Below are positions 36,801 through 46,500 of a stretch of 64,000 nt of DNA, piece by piece. Within the stretch, counting starts at the first letter, position 1. The number at the start of each line of letters is the position of its first letter. The notes below the pieces were generated by a model. It made no database searches. It saw only the letters and a list, made by a program, of their open reading frames with translations, and was not told the DNA's origin. Position numbers and translations under genes: made by a program. Origin of the DNA: Bacillota bacterium (GTDB lineage: Bacteria; Macinerneyibacteriota; Macinerneyibacteria; Macinerneyibacteriales; DSCS01); contig DSCS01000062.1 in assembly GCA_011048995.1 (NCBI GenBank), forward strand, positions 1 through 64,000, read 5' to 3'.

Positions 36801-37561
36801 TCGCTCAAAAAGCTGGAGATCGGACGGTCTTCAATTTTGATAATAATATCATCTTCCATTTTAGAATAAAGGGCTTGGGACGAGGAGATATAAAGAGATT
36901 CTCCTCTTGCAAGATCCTGAAAAAGAAGGGGCTCATTATAGATGTAAAATTGTCCCGGGGTAAAATAGAGGCTGATAGGAGTGTCAAATCGTCCCTGAAT
37001 CTGCCTGAGCCAATGAGACTTTGTCTCTTCTGTCCCATACAGATTCGTCAAAAAATGGTTGAGCCCATATAACCTGTTCCCGTGATAAAAACTAAAACAA
37101 AGACTGGCTTCATTCCCTCTGATTACTAATTCGGGAGCAAAAGGCCTCTTTTCCGGAGAGTTGAACCGGGCCTTTCCGCTCCATCGGGAAAGCGTATAAT
37201 CCAAATCCCTTTCTGTATACCCGATATCACTTTCAGGACTGTGCTCACGGCCCACAATTTCATAACGCTTTTCATAAAAGTCAATTTTTAACCGGCTGTA
37301 GGCCGACTCGACAGTATTTCGGATATCAAACAATTTTTTTTCTCTATAATCCCGGTTATGGTAGATGTCGTTTATATTGATCAGATAAAGGAGGCTCAAA
37401 ATCAAAGCCAAAAGAAGAGGGCGGTTTTCCTTTGAAATAAGGGGTGCCCCCAAAGCAATTAAACTAAAGAGAATGATCCAGACCGGGGAGTCAAGGATCA
37501 AGTTCAGATAAGCAATAGAAAGGAGCAGAAGAGCAAAAATCCCTGATGTGCGCCTCTCCAT
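33842..37561 (-). CDS. Very large membrane sensor histidine kinase (NtrY-like)
   Basis: 1239 residues, far longer than typical sensor kinases. Two hydrophobic blocks (~10-60 and ~260-450, many helices) enclose and follow soluble stretches; further extracytoplasmic segments lie at ~460-650 and ~710-850, each bordered by membrane helices. C-terminal signalling part: HAMP (~870-925), PAS (NIIDSLPVGAVTYDEKG), HisKA with His in QELAHELKNPLMPIR, HATPase with KDYSGGMDR and SGSGLGLYLVRKYM. HisKA form ELKNPLMPIR is that of NtrY. The signal is unknown. Confidence 0.85.
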   Translation of the reverse strand: MERRTSGIFALLLLSIAYLNLILDSPVWIILFSLIALGAPLISKENRPLLLALILSLLYLININDIYHNRDYREKKLFDIRNTVESAYSRLKIDFYEKRYEIVGREHSPESDIGYTERDLDYTLSRWSGKARFNSPEKRPFAPELVIRGNEASLCFSFYHGNRLYGLNHFLTNLYGTEETKSHWLRQIQGRFDTPISLYFTPGQFYIYNEPLLFQDLARGESLYISSSQALYSKMEDDIIIKIEDRPISSFLSETKKRFFLFNILLALLFTLLIYKREKRLDMAAFIGFLFFVAFIPQGTLYLVLLYMAWKCRMLLSLLRESLTEKKEAVNIFLGLEAFLIAWHLFFSHSSIFVKMAFWTGTIIVSQGFTLIAFLLIFFITVYIVRFIHLRYRILLSISLLFLITTLEPILLVYALFGALFLFVFFLKNIKAATSFYFFLLLIPFLPIAIQLSAGIDDSVARRQMEVMEAEPARVMFNTVEMLRRDPTFLWSLKENVHYDDENFAFFKWLRSPLAEQPYHNFIYFEKKGGEMYSHYAWGCAVRQHDLPSGSFVYRDGFHLHKAPLYYDDIFVGNVVIGLKNDYFIHLPHFPQLFFTHYRKGKEIFSTLIYEPQIYQKMHMIRIGSSSDHYRLYVKNPWMIGLKYAFFVLISELAVLLILGLFSKRWRSLANDFFRRNMLMVFLLLLIPFSANLLLYSTGVLSDIYETLKGRLLEDKKTLLEILQEIPSEELFREEGRRSLSEALNQSLANWSIYNGPVRLLSHDEDSYRVNMKQSSIPRRELMEIFARKEMWSSDYSRLGLQHRFMSERYGGIIFELTAVMGKPSLWQVVDGLAVSLFAQLFAIGLTILLVYKNVGQILKPLSKIIIATKEISTGNFNYRVETDTPVSELKVLFTNFNNMVKRLSVLKNSLTENQNFLKNIIDSLPVGAVTYDEKGHVALCNNELKKTVSDISYKDDVREALHLPVDFFKESQGELRDKGTVFRYSIRKFKYGYILLISDITSLIISEKFDLWFQLTQELAHELKNPLMPIRFSLNRLEKMTEEGVKDSGLKESMRDLYAIIHEELGSIQRLIDKFKAQTLQGEKEIRQFDVAKGLKKVLSAFTSCSIELHLSKNLPKIYFSSEKFELIIKNIVENSLEAACDKASLEVSAYYDIFNEESGGRIEEKHVIIHVKDYSGGMDRDVLDRIFEPYFTNKKSGSGLGLYLVRKYMEEFGGHVHIDVREEEGTDIYLLFKTGSG

Positions 37562-37562
37562 T

Positions 37563-38765
37563 TTATTTCGTCTCCCCGATCCGGCGATAACGGATCACAC
37601 TGAACGGTTTTAACAAGAGAGAGGCCTTTATTCCATAGCGTTTCCCGGGATGCCCCCTTTCAAGAGATTCCCCTTCGGGAGAATAAAGGGAGCTGATTGT
37701 AAGAGGAACTGTTTCAGGCTCCAGAGGCTGAAGGGCTTCGTAGGTCTTTCCGATTTCCACGGGAGCTTTGGCCTCCAAAAACCCTTCCCTATCGATATAA
37801 CCCAAGAGATCGTAGGGAGCCGTTGTCCGGGAAGAACTCAATTGAGATTCATACCCTCCCGGAATAAGAAAGCCCGGATGATACCCTCGGTTATTTGCTT
37901 CGAAAAGAGAATCTCTCCAACGAGGATCAGGAGTTTCCCCCCGATAAAACGCATCCAAAAGAAGCCGATAAGCCCGTACGATTGTCGCCACATAGAGGAT
38001 TCCTTTAATGCGCCCTTCGATCTTCAGGCTGGAAACACCGGCAGCGGTCAATTCCCTGATATAGTCATATAGCATCAGGTCTTTAGAATTAAATATATAA
38101 AGACCCCGCTCATCTTCCGTCACCTCGAATAATTCATTCTGACGACTCTCTTCACGCACATACCAACGCCAACGGCAGGGATGAGCGCAATCACCTGCAT
38201 TGGCATCCCGGCCTGTCATATACTTACTCATCAGGCAGCGCCCCGAATAAGCCATACACATCGCGCCGTGAATAAAGACCTCTGTTTCAACGCCTGAATT
38301 GGCCGTTACGGCTCTGATCTCTTCCAAACTCAGCTCTCGCGCTAAAATAACCCTGGACGCCCCCCATTCCTTCCAGGCCCGTGCGCTGGCGCTTTCTGTC
38401 ACGTTTGCCTGTGTGCTGACATGAAGAGGCAGCCGGGGGGCTGACCGGCGGACAAGAGAGAGGACTCCGGGAGTCGAGACGATCACCCCGTCCAGTGGAA
38501 GAGAAGCCATTTTCCGGATAAATGCTTCCAACATCGGCCATTCTTCTTCTCTGGGGTAAATATTTAACGTCGCATACCCTTTTTTTCCTCGTGAATGCAA
38601 AGAGTCAAGAAATACCGCTGCTTCGGAAAATGAAAAATTTCCGCTTCTGGCCCGAAGGTTGAAACCTTCAATACCGAAATAGAGGGCATCGGCTCCAAAA
38701 GCCGCGGCGATCTCTCCCTTTTCCGGAGTACCCGCAGGAGCCAGTAATTCCACTCTTTTCATCAA
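37563..38765 (-). CDS. trhP: U32-family protein, TrhP-like tRNA hydroxylation enzyme
   Basis: 400 residues. Despite the peptidase U32 label, this branch (E. coli YegQ/TrhP) is needed for prephenate-dependent 5-hydroxyuridine formation at tRNA position 34. Seen: ELLAPAGTPEKGEIAAAFGA start and the four cysteines in CMAYSGRC and GDCAHPC (170, 177, 193, 197) that match the TrhP iron-sulfur site in spacing. Between mltG and the large kinase gene. Confidence 0.82.
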   Translation of the reverse strand: MMKRVELLAPAGTPEKGEIAAAFGADALYFGIEGFNLRARSGNFSFSEAAVFLDSLHSRGKKGYATLNIYPREEEWPMLEAFIRKMASLPLDGVIVSTPGVLSLVRRSAPRLPLHVSTQANVTESASARAWKEWGASRVILARELSLEEIRAVTANSGVETEVFIHGAMCMAYSGRCLMSKYMTGRDANAGDCAHPCRWRWYVREESRQNELFEVTEDERGLYIFNSKDLMLYDYIRELTAAGVSSLKIEGRIKGILYVATIVRAYRLLLDAFYRGETPDPRWRDSLFEANNRGYHPGFLIPGGYESQLSSSRTTAPYDLLGYIDREGFLEAKAPVEIGKTYEALQPLEPETVPLTISSLYSPEGESLERGHPGKRYGIKASLLLKPFSVIRYRRIGETK

Positions 38766-39757
38766 TACATCCTTTTAGCCTGAAGATGTTCCTGATAGGT
38801 TTTGGAAAAATGATGCGAGCCGTCTTTCTTAGAAACAAAATAAAGATAATCTGTCGATGCAGGCTGAAGCACCGCCCTGATCGAATCAAGTCCCGGATTG
38901 TTAATAGGTGTAGGCGGAAGGCCGAAATTTTTATATGTGTTATAGGGTGATTTGATTTCAAGATCTTCAAAATAGAGCTTCTTCCTGTGCGTTCCTAACG
39001 CGAAGAGAACTGTGGCACAGCTTTCCAGTGGCATTCCGATCTCCATCCGTTTAATAAAGACCTGAGCGATCAGCGGGCGCTCTTCTGCCAGACGCGCTTC
39101 TCCCTCGACAATTGAAGCCAGTGTCAGCATTTCATGAAGGGTCCAGGGAGAGTCTTTGAGTATTGTGTCCAGTTGTGCATCTTTCATTTTTTTTTGCAGC
39201 TGTCTGTTCAGAAAAAGGATAATGTCCCGAGCCTTCTCCCCATGCACAAAATAGTAAGTATCAGGATAGCAATAGCCTTCCAGAGACCCCCCCGGGATTT
39301 TGAGTTCTTCCAAAAGGGCCGGATGACGGTAAAGGCTCAGCATGTCATCCCGGTCGTCAAGAATTCCCTTCTCTTCCAAAAGGCCGGCGATTTGAGCAAA
39401 CTGAAACCCTTCGGGAATCGTTACCTTGATCCCCTTTTTATAACCTGTTTTAAACATTCGAGCTAATTCGACAATGCTGACATACCCCTTGAGAGTATAA
39501 TCGCCGGCATTGATCTTCCATTTGAATATTTTATAAAAGAGCTTGAACGACGTGGGGCTTGGAGTGATGCCCCGTTGATAAAGCGAACGGATCACCGTTG
39601 ACAGATTATCCCCTCTTTTGATCTCCAGATAAACGGTCCCCGGGACTTTCAGGGGCCGAAACCACTCAAAGAAAAAAGCAAAAAGAAGAATGGCTATAAG
39701 GCCCGGGATAGCATATTTCTTAAGAGTTGTAAGATGTGTTTTTTCAAAGATCCTCAT
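38762..39757 (-). CDS. mltG: Endolytic murein transglycosylase MltG
   Basis: 331 residues: one membrane helix at ~15-32, a LysM-like subdomain and the YceG catalytic domain with the Glu in LASIVEGEA and the GLPPTPINNPG active-site loop. It cleaves nascent glycan strands and sets their length. The usual family motif is SIVEKEA; the Lys is Gly here, with the catalytic Glu kept. Overlaps the U32 gene and the Clp-like gene by four bases each. Confidence 0.92.
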   Translation of the reverse strand: MRIFEKTHLTTLKKYAIPGLIAILLFAFFFEWFRPLKVPGTVYLEIKRGDNLSTVIRSLYQRGITPSPTSFKLFYKIFKWKINAGDYTLKGYVSIVELARMFKTGYKKGIKVTIPEGFQFAQIAGLLEEKGILDDRDDMLSLYRHPALLEELKIPGGSLEGYCYPDTYYFVHGEKARDIILFLNRQLQKKMKDAQLDTILKDSPWTLHEMLTLASIVEGEARLAEERPLIAQVFIKRMEIGMPLESCATVLFALGTHRKKLYFEDLEIKSPYNTYKNFGLPPTPINNPGLDSIRAVLQPASTDYLYFVSKKDGSHHFSKTYQEHLQAKRMY

Positions 39758-41934
39758 TGAATAGTCAAATCCTTTCCGTCGTGGCCCAATACGATTTTTT
39801 CTCTTTCTGTCAAATCCATGCGCCCTAAAGCCAGCGCCAAAGGAGCAAAGATATGAATCTGGAAAAGACGCTCCATGGAACGAAGCTTATCCTTTTTGGC
39901 TTTCACTTGCTCCACCAAAAACTGAAGAAGCTTATCCTCCGGCACCCATTGAATATCCCATCTCTCTTTGAGATGATGAAGCAGACTGCGCTGAACGATC
40001 TTTTTGAGCTCTTTATCACGCAGTTCTTTAAAAATAACCACCTTATCAATGATCTCCATGATCTCCGTATCCAAAAGGGCAGCCAGCCCCGAATGAACAG
40101 CATCAACATCATAATCCACTTCACTGTCCGGCGTAAAACCTAATTGTTTTTTCTTTTCTTCATAGGCTTTCACTGTCATAATGACCGTGACACCCGACAA
40201 AGAAGAGATTTGTCCCAGATTATCTGTAAAAGACCCCGACCGGAATATTTCAGCAAAAAAGCGTTGAACATCAGGGCAAGCTTTATCGATCTCCTCCAAA
40301 AAGAGGATGCTTAAAGGATATTTCTGAAGTACCCGGGTCAACGTCGAAGGATACATCTCCCCTTTGGATTTATCGGCATAACCGGTTAATTCCCACAGGC
40401 TTTCCGGCTCTTCAAAACGCGACATATCAAAGACAGATATCCGTTCCGAGTCCTCGAACAAAACATCAGCCAGGCTGCGGATCAACTCTTTTTTCCCTAC
40501 ACCCCGAGGACCCACAAAAAGCATGATGCCGTTAGGCATTTGGGGACTCAGATTAAAAGGAGTCTCCCGTGTTGTGACGATTTCAGCGACACTTTCTATA
40601 GCCTCTTCCTGTCCCACAATAACTTTTTTTAATTTTTCCGAAATGCTGTCATAATAACGCCGGTCCCCGCTGATCCGCCAGGCCGGAACACCCAGGGTCT
40701 CAGAAACGGCCTGATAAAGGTCTTCGGATCTCATCCGTCGGGTCGATTTTGTTCTGGCTTTTAAACGAATCTGAGTCGCCGCCATATCCATCAGCTGTAA
40801 GGTCCCGTCGATTTCACCGGTATTAAAAAACTGCTCTGCCAGATAAAAGGCCTGCAGGGCCAGTGGTGAGGAGATAGAAATATTGTGGAAAGTTTCGATC
40901 TCTTTTTTTGATTCATTAATAATCGTCAACACTTTATCAGGAGAAAGATGTTTCATTTTGATCATATGGACTTTTTCTTTCAAAAAGGGGTCCTGATCCA
41001 ATATCAGCGAAATATTCTCCCTTTTTGAAGAGGCAATGATCCGAAGTATCCCCTGGCGCAGAACAGATTTCAAAAGCATGGGGAGGTCAAGCGGCCCTGA
41101 GCCTGTAAAATCGGGATAGATCTCGTCAAAATAAAGAATCGTTTCCGAATGTTCGGAGGCTTCATTCAGAAATTGACGAAAGAGTTCAACAAATTCGTTC
41201 GGGTCCTTGGCTTGACTCATCATGGCGTCTGTCAGAACATGGAGGACTCGGGGCTCTTCCAGCCGTCCTTCACCCTGGGAAAGCCGATAAGCCAGACCTT
41301 CTGCAAGGAGGCTCTTTTCAATGCCCGGACCGCCTACAAGAAGAGGGACATTGCGGTAAATACGGCTGATAACTTCAAGTAAAGTGGCCGTAATACTCCA
41401 TTCTGCAGCCAAAGGCTTTCTGCTTCTTCGATGCACTAATTCACTGAGGTCCACACTAAACTGGGCTAAAAGGCTTTTATCTTCATTAAAAGAACGTTTA
41501 AGCTCGCCGATATAGATCAGGTCATCCAGAGATGAGAGGGAAACGCCTAAACGGGAAAAGAGGCCCGAGAGCTCCTGATCGGCCTCATAAAGAAGAGCCA
41601 ACAGAAGATGAAGCGGTTTTACTTCAGACTCCTGGGACTCCAAAGCGATAATACCGCTCATACGCAGGGCTTCGCGGGTCTGAGGGCTGATCGCCATATC
41701 TTCATCAGGCTCCTGATTCCCTTTTTCCTCTAAAGCCTCCTGTAAGGTCTTGAGCAACTTTCCCGGATCAATATTGTGAATTTTCAGCCAATACTCGACT
41801 TTTTGATCTCCCAGCTCCAAAAGGGCTGTCATCAGGTGAAGGGGGACAATAATCTGATGGCCTTTGTTAAGGGCATCCGTTTCCGCTTTTTGAATGACTT
41901 GCTGTAATTCATCGCTAAAATTGTACTGTTTCAT
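39754..41934 (-). CDS. Clp-family AAA+ protein with degenerate ATPase motifs
   Basis: 726 residues laid out like ClpA: two Clp_N repeats (~1-145), D1 (~175-400), D2 (~430-705). The ATP sites look damaged. D1 Walker A is GGPGIEKS (201-208), with Glu206 replacing the last Gly; D1 Walker B ILYFDE is normal. D2 Walker A is GPRGVGKK (475-482), with Lys482 instead of Thr/Ser; D2 Walker B ends LEE, not LDE (546-548); the D2 sensor-2 GAR motif is absent. QLGF (597-600) occupies the place of the ClpP-docking IGF/IGL loop. Either a weak ATPase, or a scaffold. Overlaps the next TPR-protein gene by four bases. Confidence 0.78.
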   Translation of the reverse strand: MKQYNFSDELQQVIQKAETDALNKGHQIIVPLHLMTALLELGDQKVEYWLKIHNIDPGKLLKTLQEALEEKGNQEPDEDMAISPQTREALRMSGIIALESQESEVKPLHLLLALLYEADQELSGLFSRLGVSLSSLDDLIYIGELKRSFNEDKSLLAQFSVDLSELVHRRSRKPLAAEWSITATLLEVISRIYRNVPLLVGGPGIEKSLLAEGLAYRLSQGEGRLEEPRVLHVLTDAMMSQAKDPNEFVELFRQFLNEASEHSETILYFDEIYPDFTGSGPLDLPMLLKSVLRQGILRIIASSKRENISLILDQDPFLKEKVHMIKMKHLSPDKVLTIINESKKEIETFHNISISSPLALQAFYLAEQFFNTGEIDGTLQLMDMAATQIRLKARTKSTRRMRSEDLYQAVSETLGVPAWRISGDRRYYDSISEKLKKVIVGQEEAIESVAEIVTTRETPFNLSPQMPNGIMLFVGPRGVGKKELIRSLADVLFEDSERISVFDMSRFEEPESLWELTGYADKSKGEMYPSTLTRVLQKYPLSILFLEEIDKACPDVQRFFAEIFRSGSFTDNLGQISSLSGVTVIMTVKAYEEKKKQLGFTPDSEVDYDVDAVHSGLAALLDTEIMEIIDKVVIFKELRDKELKKIVQRSLLHHLKERWDIQWVPEDKLLQFLVEQVKAKKDKLRSMERLFQIHIFAPLALALGRMDLTEREKIVLGHDGKDLTIQ

Positions 41935-43526
41935 TCTTCCTCTCCCTCCATGCGGCTTAATTCTTTGATCTTCATCAGCTGCTCCTTGGTTTCATCCAAT
42001 GTGGGATCCAGGGCCACCGCTTTCTCCCAGGCTTTTACGGCAAATTCTATGCGGTCCAGTTCATAGAGGGCATTGCCCATGGCTTCATAAGCTTTAGCAA
42101 AGTCAGGCCGCTTTTCAATTGATTTTCTGAAAAGGGGGACCGCTTTCTCGGTCAGGTCTTCTTCTACGAGCAGCATGGCCAGGTTATAATAGCTTTCACT
42201 GAATTCCGGATTCAATTTGATCAGTTTCTTAAAAACATCTTTCGCTTTATCTTTCTCACCCTTTTCGCTGAAAGCCAGCCCCAGGTTGCTGTAAGCTCCC
42301 CAAAGACGGTTATTCAAAGTAATGGCTTCTTTGAAACAATCGACAGCGGCATTGTATTCCTGATTCATCATAAAGGTGAGTCCCGTATTGTTTAAATCAT
42401 CGGCTTTTTTCATACGAATCGCCGATTCTTCACTTTGCAGATACTCTTTTTGCAATTCAGCGAAAGCCTCCATCTTCCCCATCCCGTTGACGAAGCTCAA
42501 GGACATGGCTTTCTGGGATTCCACGCAGATATCCATCCCTTCCCGGATCGTCAGGATATTATCCATACCCGTCTCCACCTTTTCCAGGCGCTGACTCATC
42601 TGATGCAGTATCTCCTGTATGCCCTGTAAAACTTCCAGAGTTCTCTGAGATTCCTCGCCCCGTGATTCGATCCCGCTTTTGATGATCTCTGTGAGTTCCT
42701 CTGTTTGCCCTGATAACGCCGCCAACTCATTTTTCAAAGGAGGATTTTGAGAAAACTGTTCTAAGATCTCCGTATGTTTATCCAGGACTTCGGTAAGGCG
42801 GTTGAAAGAACTTCGATTGTCTGTAAGAAAAGAGGGCAAAATCTCAAGGGTCTCCCTGGCTGATTCGGAGAAAAGTGTCAGTTTGTCAAAAGTCTCTTTT
42901 TGAATTTTGAGAGTCGCGGCCAAAGGTTTTTTAAGCGTTTCCAACAACAGCTTCATTGAAGTCATGGGGTCTTCAGATTCCTGATCCGTTATTTTTTTCC
43001 CGGCCAGTTCCAAAGCGTTTTTTACCGCGTCTTTCAACTCGATCACAGATGATCTCATTTCGCGGGCGGCACTCTCCGTTTCTCCCATCTTCAAGGCCAG
43101 GGGGCCCCCGTCTCCGGCTAATCCGGCGATCTCCTTTAATATGGTGCCGTTTTGTGAAATCAGGTCTTCAAGGGTTTTCCATGTATCCTCACGCCCCGAA
43201 ACGAAAGAAGCTGAGCCCCCTCCCTCTTTGAGAAGTGTAAAGAGATCATCAATTTTCTTCCCGTTTTCCATGGCTTTGAAAAATTCTGTCATGGGTTTCA
43301 AACCGTTATTCAAAAGGCTTCCGATTTTTTTGATCAGGACTCCGTTGTCCGCACTGCTCTTTTTGATGAGTTTACCCAATTTTGTCACATTTTCCTGATT
43401 ATGCAGGTCGATCATCTTAAAAATGCAAATGCGGGCGTCAGTATCGTATAGAAAACACCCTTCTTTCATACAGGAAAGGGATTTCCCCTCTTTGTTCTTC
43501 AGAAAGGGGCATAAATTCTTATCCAT
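41931..43526 (-). CDS. Protein with N-terminal Cys cluster, long coiled coil and TPR domain
   Basis: 531 residues, no signal peptide. Cys6, Cys19, Cys24 and Cys34 (CX12CX4CX9C) open the protein and could bind a metal or iron-sulfur cluster. Residues ~40-390 are helical with heptad-like repeats, resembling the signalling or scaffold rods of chemoreceptors without a recognisable MCP hairpin. Residues ~395-520 hold about four good tetratricopeptide repeats (GAYSNLGLAFSEKGEKDKA, SYYNLAMLLVEEDLTEKA, AYEAMGNALYELDRIEFA). Family unknown. Genes of the degenerate Clp protein and a giant TPR protein flank it. Confidence 0.72.
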   Translation of the reverse strand: MDKNLCPFLKNKEGKSLSCMKEGCFLYDTDARICIFKMIDLHNQENVTKLGKLIKKSSADNGVLIKKIGSLLNNGLKPMTEFFKAMENGKKIDDLFTLLKEGGGSASFVSGREDTWKTLEDLISQNGTILKEIAGLAGDGGPLALKMGETESAAREMRSSVIELKDAVKNALELAGKKITDQESEDPMTSMKLLLETLKKPLAATLKIQKETFDKLTLFSESARETLEILPSFLTDNRSSFNRLTEVLDKHTEILEQFSQNPPLKNELAALSGQTEELTEIIKSGIESRGEESQRTLEVLQGIQEILHQMSQRLEKVETGMDNILTIREGMDICVESQKAMSLSFVNGMGKMEAFAELQKEYLQSEESAIRMKKADDLNNTGLTFMMNQEYNAAVDCFKEAITLNNRLWGAYSNLGLAFSEKGEKDKAKDVFKKLIKLNPEFSESYYNLAMLLVEEDLTEKAVPLFRKSIEKRPDFAKAYEAMGNALYELDRIEFAVKAWEKAVALDPTLDETKEQLMKIKELSRMEGEEE

Positions 43527-43539
43527 CTCTCCTCCTTTA

Positions 43540-46500
43540 TTATTTGGTCAAATAATGTCCAGTCTCAGATTGAGAGAACTGCTGTTTCTCCTGCTCAATA
43601 GTGTTGCGAATAGCCGTGTATTCGTCATCTTCCACAAATCCCTTCAAATAGTGAAGATAATAGAGAGCTTTTTGGAAAAGATGCAGCTCTCTGAAAGCCT
43701 TGACCAGATTCCGGATAATTTTGATTTCGGGTTCACCCAAGGAGAGAGAATCAAATGTGATCTTTCCCGCCGTAGTGATATAACTCATATAATCCCGTTT
43801 TTTCATGTAATAGTTTAACAGAAGGAACAGCCTCAGTTTTTCATCTTCAGGACGTCCGGGTTCCATAAGCAGTCCATAGGCCCGGTCATAATCGCCGCGA
43901 TTGATCAAAATATCAATAAGAGCCAATTTGTCTGAAGGCTCCCGGCTCTTCTCCAGATAAGAGATCCACGCTTCGTCATTGATTCTTTTTACTTCTTCAA
44001 AGAGAGCCATCTGTTCTTTGACCGACCCGGAAAACTCAAGAGCCCGGTGATAATAATCACGGGCTTCAGCTGCTTTGCCTTTGCGCTTCTTTATATCCCC
44101 GCACATGATGGCATACTTGGCTTTCTGACGGGGCTCCGCATTCGTTTTATCCAAATGGGAAAGAACCTCTTCGATCTTATCCACCTGGTCACTCTGATAA
44201 AGATAAGAAAGGTAATAGGTAAAAATACGATTGTCGTATCCTGTCTTTTCCAGAAGAGAGTCAAACAGTTCGACAGCTGTTTGAGGATGATAAAGAAGGA
44301 GTTTCAAATGTCCTTTCATGTAAGCAAAGGCTTCATCTTTTTCTCCCAGCTTTAAAAGAAGACGTGTCATAATCCGTGTTGTTTTGATATTCTGTCCTTC
44401 ATCATCTGTCTTAGCCAGGCGCTCCTTTAACTCGTCAAGATCCTCTCTGCTCAACCGTTCCAGAGCATCATCCAGAGAGGAGAATGCTTCATCCGTTCTT
44501 CCCAATTCTAAAGCCAGATCGATAAAAAGTCGCCAGACAACACCGGTTGAGATATGATCCAGATCCTTTCTGATTTTATCGATGATCTCTTCCTGATATC
44601 CTGAATCCCCTAATTCCATGGCTCTGACATAATGCGGGACAGCTTCTTCATGTTTTCCCGATTCCCAAAAATAATCTCCTAATTTTGTATAAGCGAAAGA
44701 ATCTTCAGGATAATATTCAGTCATCAAACGCAAAACCTGCATATATTTGAGAAAATACTCTTCCTGCACCGTAATCTCTTTTAAAAACATTACAGCCTCA
44801 TCATAAAGGTCGCATTCCAGATAGTTTTTGATCAGCTCCAGCAGGTAGAACTGATCATCGATGTGGTCACGGGACATCTCTTCATAATAAGTCACCAGAT
44901 TTGCTGCTGACTCCCTGTTGATCTTGACAGCCTGATTAAAAAAGGAGACTGCTTCCTTGTGATTCCCTTTCAGATATTCCATTTTTCCGGCTAATATGCG
45001 AAATCTGAATTCCTGGGGTTTCTCCTCTATAACCGCCCGTATCTCTTCCATGATAAGCGTATCCGTATGCTCGTCTTTTCCCGCCACCTTTTCAAACAGA
45101 TCCAGCATGACATCGTGCTCGCCGATACGCCGGTAAATGAGTCCTAAAATATAATAAAGCCCTGGATTGGGTTTAACGATTTTCCGAATATCGTCAGTGA
45201 TATCCCGCACCATATAAAAATGTTCCATTTCTCCATATTTTAACAAGCGCTGGAAACTTTTTATGACGGTCGTCATATCCTCTCTGTTAAAGCTCAACCG
45301 GGCCAGGGCAATATAGATCCAGGGAATCTCGCCATTCACCGTAAGAGCCTCTTTGATAAAAAGATCCATCTCATTGAAAAGATTCTGTTCCATGGCAATC
45401 TTATAGTAGATCTCCACCAGGCTATTATCCACATAACCACGCCTGACAGTCTCCGCCAGAAGGTTGAGGATATTCCCCCCTTCTCCCTGATTGTTCAAAT
45501 AGAGAGTATAAAGCTGTTCGGTGATCTGATCGAAACGGCCGGCATCAAAAAGGATGTTGACAATAGACCATTGCAATTCTCTGTCATGGGGATTGTTCTC
45601 CAAAAGAGAATCGCAGATCCCTGTTACCCCCTCAATAAGCTCCTGATTGCCGGATACCATGATCTTTTTGATCGCCTCGGTGGTCTTAGCCGGGTCATTC
45701 ATCAGAGCATAAAGATGAGCTGAGGCAAAAATAGCGTAGAGATTCGCCGGATCTTTTGAAAGGATAATAGTAATAAGCTGCACCAACTTTTCGGCAGCTC
45801 CGGGAACAGTCTCTGCTAAATGAATAATCGAACGGTAAATATCCTGTACGGCATGATAATCCAGCTTAATAATATCGCCGATAAGGCGCAAGGCCTTATC
45901 TCCCATTTTTTTATCAATATAGATCCCCAGAAGAAGAGTCCGGATCTTTACGGATTTTTTAGACCCTTCCACTACCTTCTCAATGCCTTGAATAGCCTGT
46001 TCCGTCTCGTCGGGGTACCTGTCCATGAGCTCTTTATAATACCGGAAAGCACTTTTCAGATCCCCTCTGTAAAGGGAGAGATCCGCCATCAGATGAATTC
46101 CCGGAAGGGATTGGGACAAATCTGCATTTTTTAGTTTTTCAGACAAATAATCCGCATATCCCTTGTCTATGCGGAATACTTCACTATAGGCTTTGACCGC
46201 CTCTTCAAGCTGCCCCTCATTAAGCTTCATGTCTCCCAAAAGCTTATAAGCTGTGCTTTTATCAGCGACTTTATCTAAAAGCTCTTTTAATAAAGGTTCA
46301 ATATCCGGAGATGAAAAATCTTTGATTTGCGTCAGTTTTCGAAAAGCTTCGTCATATTGCCCTAATGCCATCTGAAAACGGCATTGGGCCAAAAGGATAG
46401 GCGTCCGGGGGCCGGTCTTCAGATAAATATCAGTCAAATATTCTTCCAAAAAGGACAACTTTTCAGGATCTTTTTCATTTTCCGCTAACCGGGTAATATA

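Noticed and set aside
39754-41934. Annotating the Clp-like gene as a normal clpA
   Set aside because: Both Walker A motifs, the D2 Walker B and the D2 sensor 2 depart from the ClpA consensus, so a plain clpA label would mislead.
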